NCBI GenBank assembly: GCA_965224795.1
Contig: CBDDAE010000002.1
Span: 310,001 to 374,000, forward strand
Direction: 5' to 3'
DNA: 64,000 nucleotides
Source of the DNA: NVTR01 sp036480115
Lineage (GTDB): Bacteria > Pseudomonadota > Alphaproteobacteria > Rhodobacterales > Rhodobacteraceae
In this document: positions 41,565 through 50,707 of the stretch, piece after piece
Position numbering within the stretch: position 1 is the first letter of the stretch
Layout of the letters: every line of letters begins with the position of its first letter
Notes under the pieces: generated by a model
What the model saw: only the letters and a program-made list of their open reading frames with translations
Databases searched by the model: none
What the model was told of the DNA's origin: nothing
Position numbers and translations under genes: made by a program

Positions 41565-44002
41565 GCTTTTACGCGCGCCATTTTCGGATCGTAAAGTGGT
41601 GTCATTTCCACCTTGCAAGGCACGCGCTTCGTGGCCACCTCCAGTTCATATTCGCCCGCTGCAACATAGGCCTGATCCACCCCATCTCGATTGCGAATAT
41701 AGCCGTAACCAATTGAAGTACCAACGGTATGGCCATATCCACCACTGGTCAGCCATCCAGCGCGCTGACCGTTTCGATAGATGGTTTCACGTCCCAGCAA
41801 TACAATATCCGGGTCTGCAACTGTAAAACACGCCAGCCGTTTTTTCACACCGTTGTTCATTTGATCAGCGATGGCATCACGGCCCTTAAAAGCTATGTTT
41901 GATTTCATTTTCACCGCCCAGGTCAGGCCAGCCTCAACCGGGGTGTGATCAGGGCCAATGTCGGAGCCCCAAGCCCGGTAACCCTTTTCCAACCGGCAGC
42001 TTTCAATTGCCCGGTACCCGGCATTGATCAGCCCCTGCCCCGCACCAGCCTGCATCAATACGGAGTAAACCATGGCGGCATGTTGCACCGGCAAGTGCAG
42101 TTCCCAGCCCAATTCACCAACATAGGTGACGCGCAGGGCCTGCACTGGGCAACGATTTATGTCGATGGCTTGAACCGACGCGAACGGGAAAGCTGCGTTG
42201 GATATATCCGACCTTGTGACAGCCGACAGAATATCGCGCGCGTTTGGCCCCATCAGCGACAGAACGGCAATATCGGAGGTAATATCTGTTATCTGGCAAT
42301 CCATCCCATCCGGGATATTGCGTTTGATCCAGTCAAAATCGTGGGTGGCAAAACCGGTACCGGTGACGATGTAATATTCATCCTCAGCCACCCGCGCTAC
42401 TGTAAGGTCACACTCAATACCGCCGTGGTCGTTTAACATCTGGGTGTAGATCAAAGCACCAACTGGGCGCTCCACGTTATTAGCGCAAATCCAGTTCATA
42501 GCGCGGGCAGCGTCCGGGCCTTTCAGGGTGAATTTGGCGAAAGAGCTTTGGTCAAACAACACCGCCGCTTCACGCACAGCCCGGTGTTCCCGCGCAACGG
42601 CTTCAAACCAGTTCTGGTGGCCAAAGCCGTAAATATCCTTGGCGTTCTCACCCTTGTCTGCAAACCAGTTGGGTCGTTCCCAACCCAATTTTTCGCCAAA
42701 ACATGCGCCTTGATCTTTCAGGGTGTCGTACAGCGGTGATTTTCGAAAACCGCGCACCGATTGGTTTTCTTCAAACGGCCAATCCATGGTGTAATGTTTG
42801 CCATAGGCTTCAACTGTGCGCGATCGCAACCAGTCAGTATCAAAATGCGGGGAACCAAAACGTCGGATATCTGCAGACCACAGATCAAAGGGGGGTTCGC
42901 CCTTGGCTACCCATTGTGCAAGTGCCATGCCCGCGCCGCCACCCGCAGCGATGCCAAAGGCGTTAAACCCGGCCCCGACGAAGAAATTGCGCATCTCAGG
43001 CGCTTCACCGATGATGAAATTTCCATCGGGTGTAAAGCTTTCCGGACCGTTGGTCAGGGTTTTGATACCTGCATTTTCCAAGGCAGGAACCCGCCCAAGG
43101 GCCAGTTCCATCAGGGGTTCAAAATGGTCAAAATTACTGTCCAGCAATGTGTAATGAAATCCTTTGGGGATGCCGTCCACGGCCCAGGGGATCGGGTTTG
43201 CTTCATAGCCGCCCATCACCAGCCCGCCGACTTCTTCCTTGTAGTAAGTCAGCCGATCCGGATCACGTAGCGTCGGCATATTGGTGGTTACGCCGTCCAG
43301 CGGTTCGGTCACCATATACTGATGTTCCATCGAAACCAGCGGCACATTGACCCCGAAACGGTGTGCAAACGTCCGGCTCCATTGCCCCGCGCACAACACG
43401 ACTTGCGCACATTCAATCCGACCGCGATCGGTGACCACCGCCTTGATGACCCCGGCTTCGATTTCAATATCGATGACTTTGGTGTCTTCAAAAATCTGCG
43501 CCCCTGCCATGCGCGCGCCCTTGGCCAATGCCTGGGTAATATCAGACGGGTTCGCCTGACCGTCCGTGGGCATAAACGCTGCCCCGATCACATCGCTTAT
43601 GTCCATCAGCGGCCACAGGTCCTGTGCCTCACTCGGCGTCAGCAGATCCATTTGCAATCCAAAGGAACGGGCGGTCGTGGCCTGACGCTTTACCTCGGTC
43701 CAGCGGTCCTGATTGCAGGCAAGGCGCAATCCTCCATTCATTTTCCAACCCGTTCCAAGGCCGGTTTCAACCTCAATCTTATTGTACAGGTCCACCGAAT
43801 AGCCCAGCAACTGGGTGATGTTGGCGTTTGAACGCAGCTGACCCACCAGCCCGGCGGCGTGAAAAGTAGTGCCGGATGTCAGTTTTTTACGTTCCAGAAG
43901 CGTGCATTCCACCCCCAGCTTGGCCAGATGATATGCTGTCGAGCAGCCAACAATACCGCCGCCGATGACAATGGTTTTGGAAGACGTGGGAAGGGATTTC
44001 AT
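41561..44002 (-). CDS. Dimethylglycine dehydrogenase-like FAD and folate-binding oxidoreductase
   Basis: An 813-residue two-part enzyme. The N-terminal part (about 1-400) is a DAO-type flavoprotein: IVIGGGIVGCSTAYHLAKLG binds FAD, and LTSGTTFHAAGLVGQ contains the His that in dimethylglycine dehydrogenases holds FAD covalently. The C-terminal part (about 420-800) is a GcvT-type folate domain with FGHQNWFEAVAREHRAVREAA, YVGELGWELHLPV and LEKGYRAWGSDIGPDHTPVEAGL. Such enzymes demethylate dimethylglycine, sarcosine or related N-methyl compounds and pass formaldehyde to tetrahydrofolate. The exact substrate is not set by the sequence. The neighbouring transporter and kinase-like genes on the same strand suggest a betaine-type amine. 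Confidence 0.88.
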   Translation of the reverse strand: MKSLPTSSKTIVIGGGIVGCSTAYHLAKLGVECTLLERKKLTSGTTFHAAGLVGQLRSNANITQLLGYSVDLYNKIEVETGLGTGWKMNGGLRLACNQDRWTEVKRQATTARSFGLQMDLLTPSEAQDLWPLMDISDVIGAAFMPTDGQANPSDITQALAKGARMAGAQIFEDTKVIDIEIEAGVIKAVVTDRGRIECAQVVLCAGQWSRTFAHRFGVNVPLVSMEHQYMVTEPLDGVTTNMPTLRDPDRLTYYKEEVGGLVMGGYEANPIPWAVDGIPKGFHYTLLDSNFDHFEPLMELALGRVPALENAGIKTLTNGPESFTPDGNFIIGEAPEMRNFFVGAGFNAFGIAAGGGAGMALAQWVAKGEPPFDLWSADIRRFGSPHFDTDWLRSRTVEAYGKHYTMDWPFEENQSVRGFRKSPLYDTLKDQGACFGEKLGWERPNWFADKGENAKDIYGFGHQNWFEAVAREHRAVREAAVLFDQSSFAKFTLKGPDAARAMNWICANNVERPVGALIYTQMLNDHGGIECDLTVARVAEDEYYIVTGTGFATHDFDWIKRNIPDGMDCQITDITSDIAVLSLMGPNARDILSAVTRSDISNAAFPFASVQAIDINRCPVQALRVTYVGELGWELHLPVQHAAMVYSVLMQAGAGQGLINAGYRAIESCRLEKGYRAWGSDIGPDHTPVEAGLTWAVKMKSNIAFKGRDAIADQMNNGVKKRLACFTVADPDIVLLGRETIYRNGQRAGWLTSGGYGHTVGTSIGYGYIRNRDGVDQAYVAAGEYELEVATKRVPCKVEMTPLYDPKMARVKA

Positions 44003-44011
44003 TGGGCAGCC

Positions 44012-44890
44012 TTAGGTTTGTAAAAAGGTCTCATGGGCAACGCGAAATCGGGTCATATTTTCAGCCGTGTAGGCCGCAAAATCGACGTCTAGGGTTGATG
44101 TGATTTCTGACACCATGCTCCACATTGTTTCGCGCAACAGTGACGCACATTTCATAGCGCCGTAGCGGTGTAGCAGCGTGTCATTGACCGGGGCTTCAAA
44201 ATACAGCTCTAGCATCTGAACCTCTTGCGCCGGATCTAGTTCGTTGTTTGATGCCAGCCCGCCCAGATCAAACAGCGGAGTATTGAACCCGGCATAATCC
44301 CAATCAATCAGCCACAACCGATTACCGTCATCCAGAAAATTTGCTGCCATCAAATCATTATGGCCAAAAACAATATCAAACGGGCCCGACACCAATTCTA
44401 AGTTTTCCGCAATATTCAGAAATTCCGGTATTTTCGCGCAATACGAGCTGTTGTTTTCATTCAGCGTCGCTGCGTATTCACGGATCACATGGTACACCCA
44501 GAAAATCAGTGAAGGGCCGCGAAGGTGTTTCGGTATTTCAATGTGACAGGCCTGCACCAACGGAATGATGCGTGCCAACATTTCCGGCTTGCCAACATCC
44601 GCTTCACCCAGTGTCTTTCCTTTAATAAAGTCAATTACCGTCAGGCCGTCTTCAGCGTGAACAACAGTGGGCGAAAGACCCGCCGCATGCGCAGCACGGC
44701 TTGCAGCCAATTCATTAAACCGCAGTAACTGGTGTTCAGGCATGTCCGCCCCAAAACGAACGACATATTTCGCCGAAGCGTCTTCGACGGTGAAATTAAG
44801 GTTTGTCCGCCCACCGCCCAGCGGTTCAACACGGATATCGCCCTGCCAAATCGGCAATGACCGAATACGAGCAAGGTTTGCGTCAGCCAT
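44012..44890 (-). CDS. Choline-kinase-fold phosphotransferase
   Basis: A 292-residue protein of the aminoglycoside phosphotransferase/choline kinase family. It has an N-lobe start (GGGRTNLNFTVEDASAKYVVRFG), the Brenner catalytic loop FGHNDLMAANFL and the metal-binding DWDYAGFNTPLFDLGGLASN. These key residues are intact, so it is probably an active kinase; substrates in the family include choline, ethanolamine and amino alcohols. The ATG at 44890 follows a GGAGG site and overlaps the permease stop by eight bases; the open frame reaches further upstream. It lies between the transporter and the DMGDH-like gene in one operon. Confidence 0.87.
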   Translation of the reverse strand: MADANLARIRSLPIWQGDIRVEPLGGGRTNLNFTVEDASAKYVVRFGADMPEHQLLRFNELAASRAAHAAGLSPTVVHAEDGLTVIDFIKGKTLGEADVGKPEMLARIIPLVQACHIEIPKHLRGPSLIFWVYHVIREYAATLNENNSSYCAKIPEFLNIAENLELVSGPFDIVFGHNDLMAANFLDDGNRLWLIDWDYAGFNTPLFDLGGLASNNELDPAQEVQMLELYFEAPVNDTLLHRYGAMKCASLLRETMWSMVSEITSTLDVDFAAYTAENMTRFRVAHETFLQT

Positions 44891-46901
44891 TTGCATCCTC
44901 CATCCCATAGCGAACCCGGGCTTTGCGCGCACTTGCATGGATCGCCCGATCCGCCATGATGGCGATGAAAGCGATGGCGAATCCGGCGACAATGCCGCGA
45001 CCGGTATCGGCTTTGGTCAGGGCAATATAGACTTCCTGGCCCAGATCACGGGTACCCACCAGTGCGGTAATTACCAGCATCGACAGGGCCAGCATGATGG
45101 TCTGGTTCAGCCCCAACAGAATTTCCGGCAGGGCCAGCGGTATTCGGATGTGGCGCAACAACTGTCGCTTAGTACAGCCGGAAACGATGCCCGCCTCTAA
45201 TAATTCAGGGCTAACCGAGCGTACCCCGTGGGCTGAATAGCGCACAGCCGGCACAATGGCATACAGCACTATGGCAATCATGGCAGTGAAATCACCGATG
45301 CGAAACAGCATGACCACTGGGATCAGATAAACGAAACTGGGTAGGGTTTGCAGCGTGTCAATCACCACGCCAATAACCTTGCCCGCACGAATATTCACAG
45401 CAGCAAAAACCCCCAGCGGAATGCCGATGACACTGGCGATCACAACCGATGCGCCACACAGATAAATGGTGATCATCGCCTTTTCCCACATGCCAGTGGC
45501 GACGATGAAAAAAGCCATGAGCGCATTCATCAGGGCCAGTTTCCAGCCGCCGAATTTCCAGCCAAGCGCCACCAGCATCAAGATTGCCCATGGCCATGGA
45601 ATGCCCAGAAAGAACCGCTTGATCGGTAAAAGGAACCCGGACAGGAAGAATATCTTGATGGCTTCAAATGTATCAAAATAATTGATGTTCAGGTATTTGA
45701 TCGCGTTGCTCCAGAACGCCCCGGTGGTCAGGGTCTGATCCTCAGGGTAAGTCTGAAACAACGGCCACACCTGCCCCATGCCAAAACCCAGAACCAGCAG
45801 CGCAAGAACGGCAGCACTGCGCGGATGGCGGCTGATGATGTTGCCCCCGGTCGCCGAATGACTGACATTGGTTGAACGATCCGCAAACGCCTGCGACAGC
45901 CGATCAATGGCGACGGCCAGGATGACTATGGCAATCCCGGCCTCAAATCCGCCGCCGATATCCAAACGCCGTAAACTGGACAACACGTCAAACCCCAACC
46001 CGCCGGCGCCAATCATTGAGGCAATAATCACCATGTTCAGCGACAGCATTATCACCTGATTGACCCCCACCATCAGGCTGGGTAGCGCCGCGGGCACCAG
46101 AATTTTCCAGGTCATTTGTGATCGTGTGCAGCCGGTCATGGTGCCAAAATCTTTGATCTCAGGGTCTACTGCTTTCAGCGCCAAGGTGGTGATACGTACC
46201 ATGGGGGGCATGGCGTAAATCACCGTGGCCACCAGCGCCGACACTGGGCCAAAGCCAAACATGAACAGGATCGGCACCAGATAGGCAAAAATAGGGATGG
46301 TTTGCATCAGGTCCAAAACCGGCGTTAACAATCGGTCAAACATCCGATGTCGATAGGCCTGAATGCCCAGCCACAACCCACCTGCCACGCCAATGGGCAC
46401 AGCAATCACCACCGATGCCAGGGTGATCATCGCACTTTCCCATTGCCCGAAAACCGCCAGATACAGGAACGCGGCCCCAACAATGGCTGCCAGTACCCAG
46501 TCACGGGCGAAATGCCCCAGCGCCATCACCCCGGCGATCACAGCGATCCAGCTAAAGGGTGGCAGGATTTGCACGGCGCGCCGACCATGGCCCTGCATGA
46601 ACCCTTCGGCCAGCAGGGCGCGGGCCAATTGATAGGGTTGTTCAATCACCCAGGACATGGCGCGGGTAAATTCGGTAAAGCTGAACAGGCCAATACTTGC
46701 ATCTTCCACCAGCCACTTCATGGCGGCGGATACGTAGTCCTTAAGCGGCAAGACCCATGCGGCAGGGTATTCCATCAGCCAAGTTGCACCAGAGGCTTCG
46801 GCCCAGCCAGCGCCAAAACGCGCCAAGACCCAGGTAATGAGGAACAGCACAAGCCAGATTAGCACCCCGCCGGTTCGTAAATTTTTGCGCCCTGACCCCA
46901 T
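44883..46901 (-). CDS. Quaternary-amine ABC transporter permease with two fused permease domains
   Basis: A 672-residue membrane protein. It carries two complete ProW-type permease units, each with its own EAA loop (SQMTWKILVPAALPSLMVGVNQ in the first half and RQLLRHIRIPLALPEILLGLNQ in the second). A duplicated permease of this size is known for TMAO and betaine transporters of marine alphaproteobacteria. The ATG at 46901 begins one base after the ATPase stop; a TTG at 46919 is also open. It sits between the ATPase and choline-kinase-like genes. Confidence 0.9.
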   Translation of the reverse strand: MGSGRKNLRTGGVLIWLVLFLITWVLARFGAGWAEASGATWLMEYPAAWVLPLKDYVSAAMKWLVEDASIGLFSFTEFTRAMSWVIEQPYQLARALLAEGFMQGHGRRAVQILPPFSWIAVIAGVMALGHFARDWVLAAIVGAAFLYLAVFGQWESAMITLASVVIAVPIGVAGGLWLGIQAYRHRMFDRLLTPVLDLMQTIPIFAYLVPILFMFGFGPVSALVATVIYAMPPMVRITTLALKAVDPEIKDFGTMTGCTRSQMTWKILVPAALPSLMVGVNQVIMLSLNMVIIASMIGAGGLGFDVLSSLRRLDIGGGFEAGIAIVILAVAIDRLSQAFADRSTNVSHSATGGNIISRHPRSAAVLALLVLGFGMGQVWPLFQTYPEDQTLTTGAFWSNAIKYLNINYFDTFEAIKIFFLSGFLLPIKRFFLGIPWPWAILMLVALGWKFGGWKLALMNALMAFFIVATGMWEKAMITIYLCGASVVIASVIGIPLGVFAAVNIRAGKVIGVVIDTLQTLPSFVYLIPVVMLFRIGDFTAMIAIVLYAIVPAVRYSAHGVRSVSPELLEAGIVSGCTKRQLLRHIRIPLALPEILLGLNQTIMLALSMLVITALVGTRDLGQEVYIALTKADTGRGIVAGFAIAFIAIMADRAIHASARKARVRYGMEDANG

Positions 46902-46902
46902 G

Positions 46903-47919
46903 CTACACTTGCCTGCCAATCAACACCTGAATGACCGATTCAGCGCTGATCGAGCCCACAGCCACACCGTTTTCATCCACGACCATCAGCGGCCCTTTGG
47001 CGTCCACAACCTTCGCGGCGATATCTGCGATCCGGGCGCTGTCCAAAATACCCGCACCAGAGCCATTGCCACCCGCTTGCATCACCGCACGCACCGACAT
47101 CACCTTGTCGCGCGCAACATGGCGGGTGAATTCGCGCACATAATCTGTCGCCGGGTTCAGCACCAGTTCTTCGGGGGTGGCCACTTGAATGATCGCGCCG
47201 TCTTGCATGATAGCAATTCGGTCGGCCAAACGAATTGCTTCGTCAAAATCATGGGTGATGAAAACGATGGTCTTTTTCAACAAGGCCTGGAGGCGCAAGA
47301 ATTCGTCCTGCATTTCACGCCGTATCAGCGGATCAAGGGCCGAAAACGGTTCATCCAGAAACCAGATTTCGGGCTCTACTGCCAATGAGCGGGCAATACC
47401 CACCCGCTGTTGCTGTCCGCCGGACAATTCACGCGGGTAATAATCTTCTCGCCCCTGCAAGCCCACCAGCTCTATTACCTCGGCCGCACGCAATTGGGCA
47501 TCATTGCGCGATTTTCCCTGAACCGTCAGCGGAAAGGCCACATTCTGCAGCACTGTCAAATGCGGCAACAGGGCGAAATGCTGAAAGACCATGCCCATCT
47601 TGTGACGCCGGATCTCGATCAGGTCTTTTTCCGAAGTCTTAAGCAGATCCTGACCATCAAAAATAACCTGACCCTCAGTCGGTTCGATCAGCCGGGACAT
47701 ACAACGTAGTAAGGTGGATTTACCGGATCCTGAAAGGCCCATTATCACGAATATCTCACCGTCCAGGATGTCGATACAGGCATTGCGCACAGCCGGAATC
47801 AGACCTGCGGCTTTTACATCTTCAATGCTGGGGGACGCTACATTGTCCAAAAATACATCGGCACCGGACCCGTAAAGTTTCCAGACGTTTTTGCACACAA
47901 GTTTGGCGGCTGATGTCAT
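46903..47919 (-). CDS. Quaternary-amine ABC transporter ATP-binding protein
   Basis: A 338-residue ProV-type ATPase. Walker A is GLSGSGKST, signature LSGGQQQR, Walker B IWFLDEPFSALD. An insert (VASPSIEDVKAAGLIPAVRNACIDI) precedes the ATPase core and is typical of this transporter class. The C-terminus has one weak CBS-like unit (ADIAAKVVDAKGPLMVVDENGVAVGSISAESVIQVLIGRQV), which in OpuA-type ATPases senses ionic strength. The start is set at the ATG at 47919; the frame also opens at 47967, inside an RNA hairpin. Confidence 0.92.
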   Translation of the reverse strand: MTSAAKLVCKNVWKLYGSGADVFLDNVASPSIEDVKAAGLIPAVRNACIDILDGEIFVIMGLSGSGKSTLLRCMSRLIEPTEGQVIFDGQDLLKTSEKDLIEIRRHKMGMVFQHFALLPHLTVLQNVAFPLTVQGKSRNDAQLRAAEVIELVGLQGREDYYPRELSGGQQQRVGIARSLAVEPEIWFLDEPFSALDPLIRREMQDEFLRLQALLKKTIVFITHDFDEAIRLADRIAIMQDGAIIQVATPEELVLNPATDYVREFTRHVARDKVMSVRAVMQAGGNGSGAGILDSARIADIAAKVVDAKGPLMVVDENGVAVGSISAESVIQVLIGRQV

Positions 47920-47954
47920 GGGAAAGGGTCCGTAAAATTCAGGTGTTTGGCTTT

Positions 47955-47979
47955 CGGGGCCAACCATTGGCTGGCCCCG
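47955..47979 (-). other. Intercistronic hairpin between binding-protein and ATPase genes
   Basis: An 8-bp stem, CGGGGCCA with its complement TGGCCCCG, across a 9-base loop. It follows the binding-protein stop by about 17 bases and has no T run, so it looks like an mRNA-stabilising or attenuating hairpin, as is common after periplasmic binding-protein genes. Confidence 0.55.
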
Positions 47980-47996
47980 AAATAAGTTATGTTAGC

Positions 47997-48947
47997 TTAC
48001 TGGCCGATCCAGCCGCTCCAGCGGGCTTCATTGGTATCCATCCAGGCATTGACCACATCGTCAATGGATTTTCCGTCCAGATCAACCTCTCCGACCATGG
48101 CGCTCATTTCTTCATTGGTCAGGGTATAGGCCTGTACGGCAGCGTGTGCCCCGGGCCATTTGTCTTTCATGCCAGACCAGGCGGCTTTCCAGATCGGTCC
48201 ACGTGGTTTGCCGCAGTCATAAGCCGCATCCGGATTCACACCGGTTGCCGCATCGGCGTAGCATTCGGCGGAATAGGGCGGGAATTCAACGAATTCCCCG
48301 TCATATTTTGCCGGCGCCCAATGGGGCACATAGACCCATAGAATAACCGGGGCCTCACGCTGGTAAGCGCTTTCCAATTCAGCAAACAACGCCGCATCGG
48401 TTCCCGCATGCACCACTTCAAAGTCAAGGTTCAGCGCTTTCACCCGTTCATCATCAAAGCCGCCCCAGGTGACTGGGCCACCCACGTAGCGCCCCTTTGG
48501 CGTCGTTTCTGCGGTGGCAAATTCGGCAGAACAGGCCTGCAAAGCTTTCCAGTCCGGCAGACCGGGGCAGCGTTCTTTCATATAAAGCGGATACCACCAT
48601 TCTTCGATCGCCTGAAGGCCGGTTTCACCGACGTTTTCGACGTTGCCAGTGGCGGTGGCTTCATCCAGCGCTTCCTGTCCTGTGGTGGCCCAAATTTCCA
48701 TGGCCAATGTCAGATCGCCGGTTTTAAGTCCCGCAAACTGGGCAATGTAATCGGCCTGCACGTATTCAACATTATACCCGGCCTCTTCCAGAATAGAGCC
48801 CATGATCTGGGTGTTGATCAGTTGGCCGGACCAGTCATGCAATGTCAGTTTGATCGGGTCAGAAGATTCCACCTGCGCGAGTGCGGCTGTGGATATCAAC
48901 GCCCCGGCGGCGACACCCAACAGGGTGTTCGTTAATAAATGCCTCAT
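47997..48947 (-). CDS. Quaternary-amine (betaine/TMAO-type) ABC transporter binding protein
   Basis: A 316-residue periplasmic protein of the OpuAC/ProX family. The signal peptide is MRHLLTNTLLGVAAGALISTAALA. Many Trp residues suit a cation-pi cage for a methylated amine: HDWSGQ, EIWATTG, EEWWYPLY, VTWGG and LWVYVPHW. Two Cys pairs may form disulfides (ERCPGLPDWKALQACSAE; AECYADAATGVNPDAAYDC). It could bind glycine betaine, choline, TMAO or similar; the exact ligand is undecided. A GGGAGG site precedes the ATG. It is the first gene of the operon and divergent from a DeoR gene. Confidence 0.9.
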   Translation of the reverse strand: MRHLLTNTLLGVAAGALISTAALAQVESSDPIKLTLHDWSGQLINTQIMGSILEEAGYNVEYVQADYIAQFAGLKTGDLTLAMEIWATTGQEALDEATATGNVENVGETGLQAIEEWWYPLYMKERCPGLPDWKALQACSAEFATAETTPKGRYVGGPVTWGGFDDERVKALNLDFEVVHAGTDAALFAELESAYQREAPVILWVYVPHWAPAKYDGEFVEFPPYSAECYADAATGVNPDAAYDCGKPRGPIWKAAWSGMKDKWPGAHAAVQAYTLTNEEMSAMVGEVDLDGKSIDDVVNAWMDTNEARWSGWIGQ

Positions 48948-49069
48948 TGGGCACCTCCCAGGTTTTGTGGCGGGACATCCCCGCGAATGGACAAAGACTG
49001 GTGGGTAAAACCGCTTTCGTCAACATATCTTGCTAATTTTTGTGGTTTTATTTGGGTTTTTGTTGGCTT

Positions 49070-49088
49070 TTAAGGGTTTTCCCCTTAA
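49070..49088. promoter_or_regulatory. Candidate DeoR operator
   Basis: An inverted repeat, TTAAGGG-TTTTC-CCCTTAA, with seven-base perfect arms in the 177 bases between the amine transporter and DeoR genes. A DeoR site is a plausible reading, but a weak hairpin cannot be excluded. Confidence 0.45.
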
Positions 49089-49124
49089 TCTGGACTGAAG
49101 AGACAATACTAGGATACCTGCCTA

Positions 49125-49928
49125 ATGCTTACCACCGCGCCACCCTCAAACCACCGCGAACAGGAAATTCTTAAGGAACTTCGGCTTGCTGGCGGTTCTT
49201 GTCGCATTGGATTTTTGGCCGGGCAACTGGGGGTGACGGATGAAACTATCCGACGCAACATCAAAGCATTACAGGAAAAATCTCAGGTCAGAAAAGTCCA
49301 TGGCGGGGTGATCCTGGCTGAGGGGCTGACAGTAACCGAACAGCCGTTTCAGGCACGTATGGACAAGAATGCCACCGCCAAGCGGCAACTGGCAGCAAAA
49401 CTGGCCGGGATGATAAAGGACGGCGATTCTCTGTTTTTGGATATTGGATCAACAACTGCCTACGCCGCTCAGGCCCTGCGCGATCACCGCGACCTGTATA
49501 TTGTCACAAATTCCTTAAGTGTGGCCAATACCCTGGCAACGCGAAACAACAACCGGGTGTTTTTTGCCGGGGGTGAACTGCGCCCGCATGATGGGGGATC
49601 ATTTGGTCATGATGCGCTGGAATTCCTGCGCCGCTTTAATGTGCAATATGCAGTTTTAAGCGCCGGAGCGATTAATGCAAAAGCCGGTTTCATGTTGCAC
49701 GACATCCAGGAAGCAGACCTTTCGCGCCAAGCCGTAAGCTGCGCCCAAACCCGCATTGTTCTGGCCGACAGTGCCAAGTTTGGCCGCCGCGCGCCCATTG
49801 CCGTTACCGACCCCGAAAACTTTGACATCCTGATAACCGAGGTTCAGCCCGACCCTTTAGTGCTCGACATGTTGAACCGCCACGATATATCGCTGGTTCT
49901 GGCCAATTCGTCCAAGAAAGAAACCTGA
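49125..49928 (+). CDS. DeoR/GlpR family transcriptional regulator
   Basis: A 267-residue regulator. The N-terminal HTH reads REQEILKELRLAGGSCRIGFLAGQLGVTDETIRRNIKAL, and the DeoR C-terminal sensor domain has LFLDIGSTTAYAAQALRD, LYIVTNSLSVANTLA and FFAGGELRPHDGGSFG. Sensor domains of this type bind phosphorylated compounds. That fits with the kinase and phosphatase genes nearby: the effector may be the phosphorylated amine or a related metabolite (inference). It begins an operon with a HisN-like phosphatase and a choline-kinase-like gene and is divergent from the transporter operon. Confidence 0.9.
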   Translation: MLTTAPPSNHREQEILKELRLAGGSCRIGFLAGQLGVTDETIRRNIKALQEKSQVRKVHGGVILAEGLTVTEQPFQARMDKNATAKRQLAAKLAGMIKDGDSLFLDIGSTTAYAAQALRDHRDLYIVTNSLSVANTLATRNNNRVFFAGGELRPHDGGSFGHDALEFLRRFNVQYAVLSAGAINAKAGFMLHDIQEADLSRQAVSCAQTRIVLADSAKFGRRAPIAVTDPENFDILITEVQPDPLVLDMLNRHDISLVLANSSKKET

Positions 49929-49933
49929 ACCCA

Positions 49934-50698
49934 ATGCAAATGTATCTGGATACAATACTGGCGATTTCAAAGCGCGCCGAAGAAATACCAAAACGTTACT
50001 TTCGCACCAAACTGGATGTGGATCATAAATCAGATGCCAGCCCGGTTACGGTAGCGGATCAGGCCACCGAAAAATTCATCCGCGACGCAATTGGCATACA
50101 TTTCCCCGACCACGGTATTTTTGGTGAAGAATTTGGTGAAACCAGCAGCGACAGCCCCTACCAGTGGATCATTGACCCGATTGACGGCACCCGGTCATTT
50201 ATTTCGGGCATGCCGCTGTATGGGATGTTGATTGCCCTGCTTGAGAACGGTGTCCCGGTACTGGGCGTGGTGCGGATGCCGGGGTTGGATGAGGTCTATA
50301 CCGGAAGTGCTGATGGGGCCTTATTGAACAGCGAAACCAGCCTGAACACTTCAAACAAAACCTCGCTGGACAGCGCCTTTTTGTATATAAATGAAGCCGA
50401 TAAAATTTTGACTGAAGCACCGGATGTCTTTCAAAAACTGAACACCGCCGGGCAGGACAGGCGCTATGGCTATGATTGCTACCCGCATATGCTGGTTGCC
50501 GCGGGCCATATTGACGCCTGTGTTGATTACGATCTGAAACCCTATGATTACATGCCGCTAACGGCCATTGTGCAGGCAGCGGGCGGTGTGATCAGTGACT
50601 GGCAGGGCCAGCCGCTGAACATGGCATCTGACGGCCGGGTGATTAGTGCGGCAACACCGGCACTACACTTGGAACTATTGGCACTTCTTCACGATTAA
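49934..50698 (+). CDS. Inositol monophosphatase/HisN family phosphatase
   Basis: A 254-residue phosphatase with the metal-binding motifs GEEFG and WIIDPIDGTRSFISGMPLYG, plus a C-terminal YDLKPYDYMPLTAIVQAAGG. The 'DGTR-FI-G' form is closer to histidinol-phosphate phosphatase (HisN) than to classic inositol monophosphatase (DGTTN). Position argues against histidine synthesis: it lies five bases after DeoR and nine bases before a choline-kinase-like gene. It may remove phosphate from a product of those kinases or from a phosphorylated amino alcohol (inference). Confidence 0.87.
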   Translation: MQMYLDTILAISKRAEEIPKRYFRTKLDVDHKSDASPVTVADQATEKFIRDAIGIHFPDHGIFGEEFGETSSDSPYQWIIDPIDGTRSFISGMPLYGMLIALLENGVPVLGVVRMPGLDEVYTGSADGALLNSETSLNTSNKTSLDSAFLYINEADKILTEAPDVFQKLNTAGQDRRYGYDCYPHMLVAAGHIDACVDYDLKPYDYMPLTAIVQAAGGVISDWQGQPLNMASDGRVISAATPALHLELLALLHD

Positions 50699-50707
50699 GG
50701 ACCCGAA

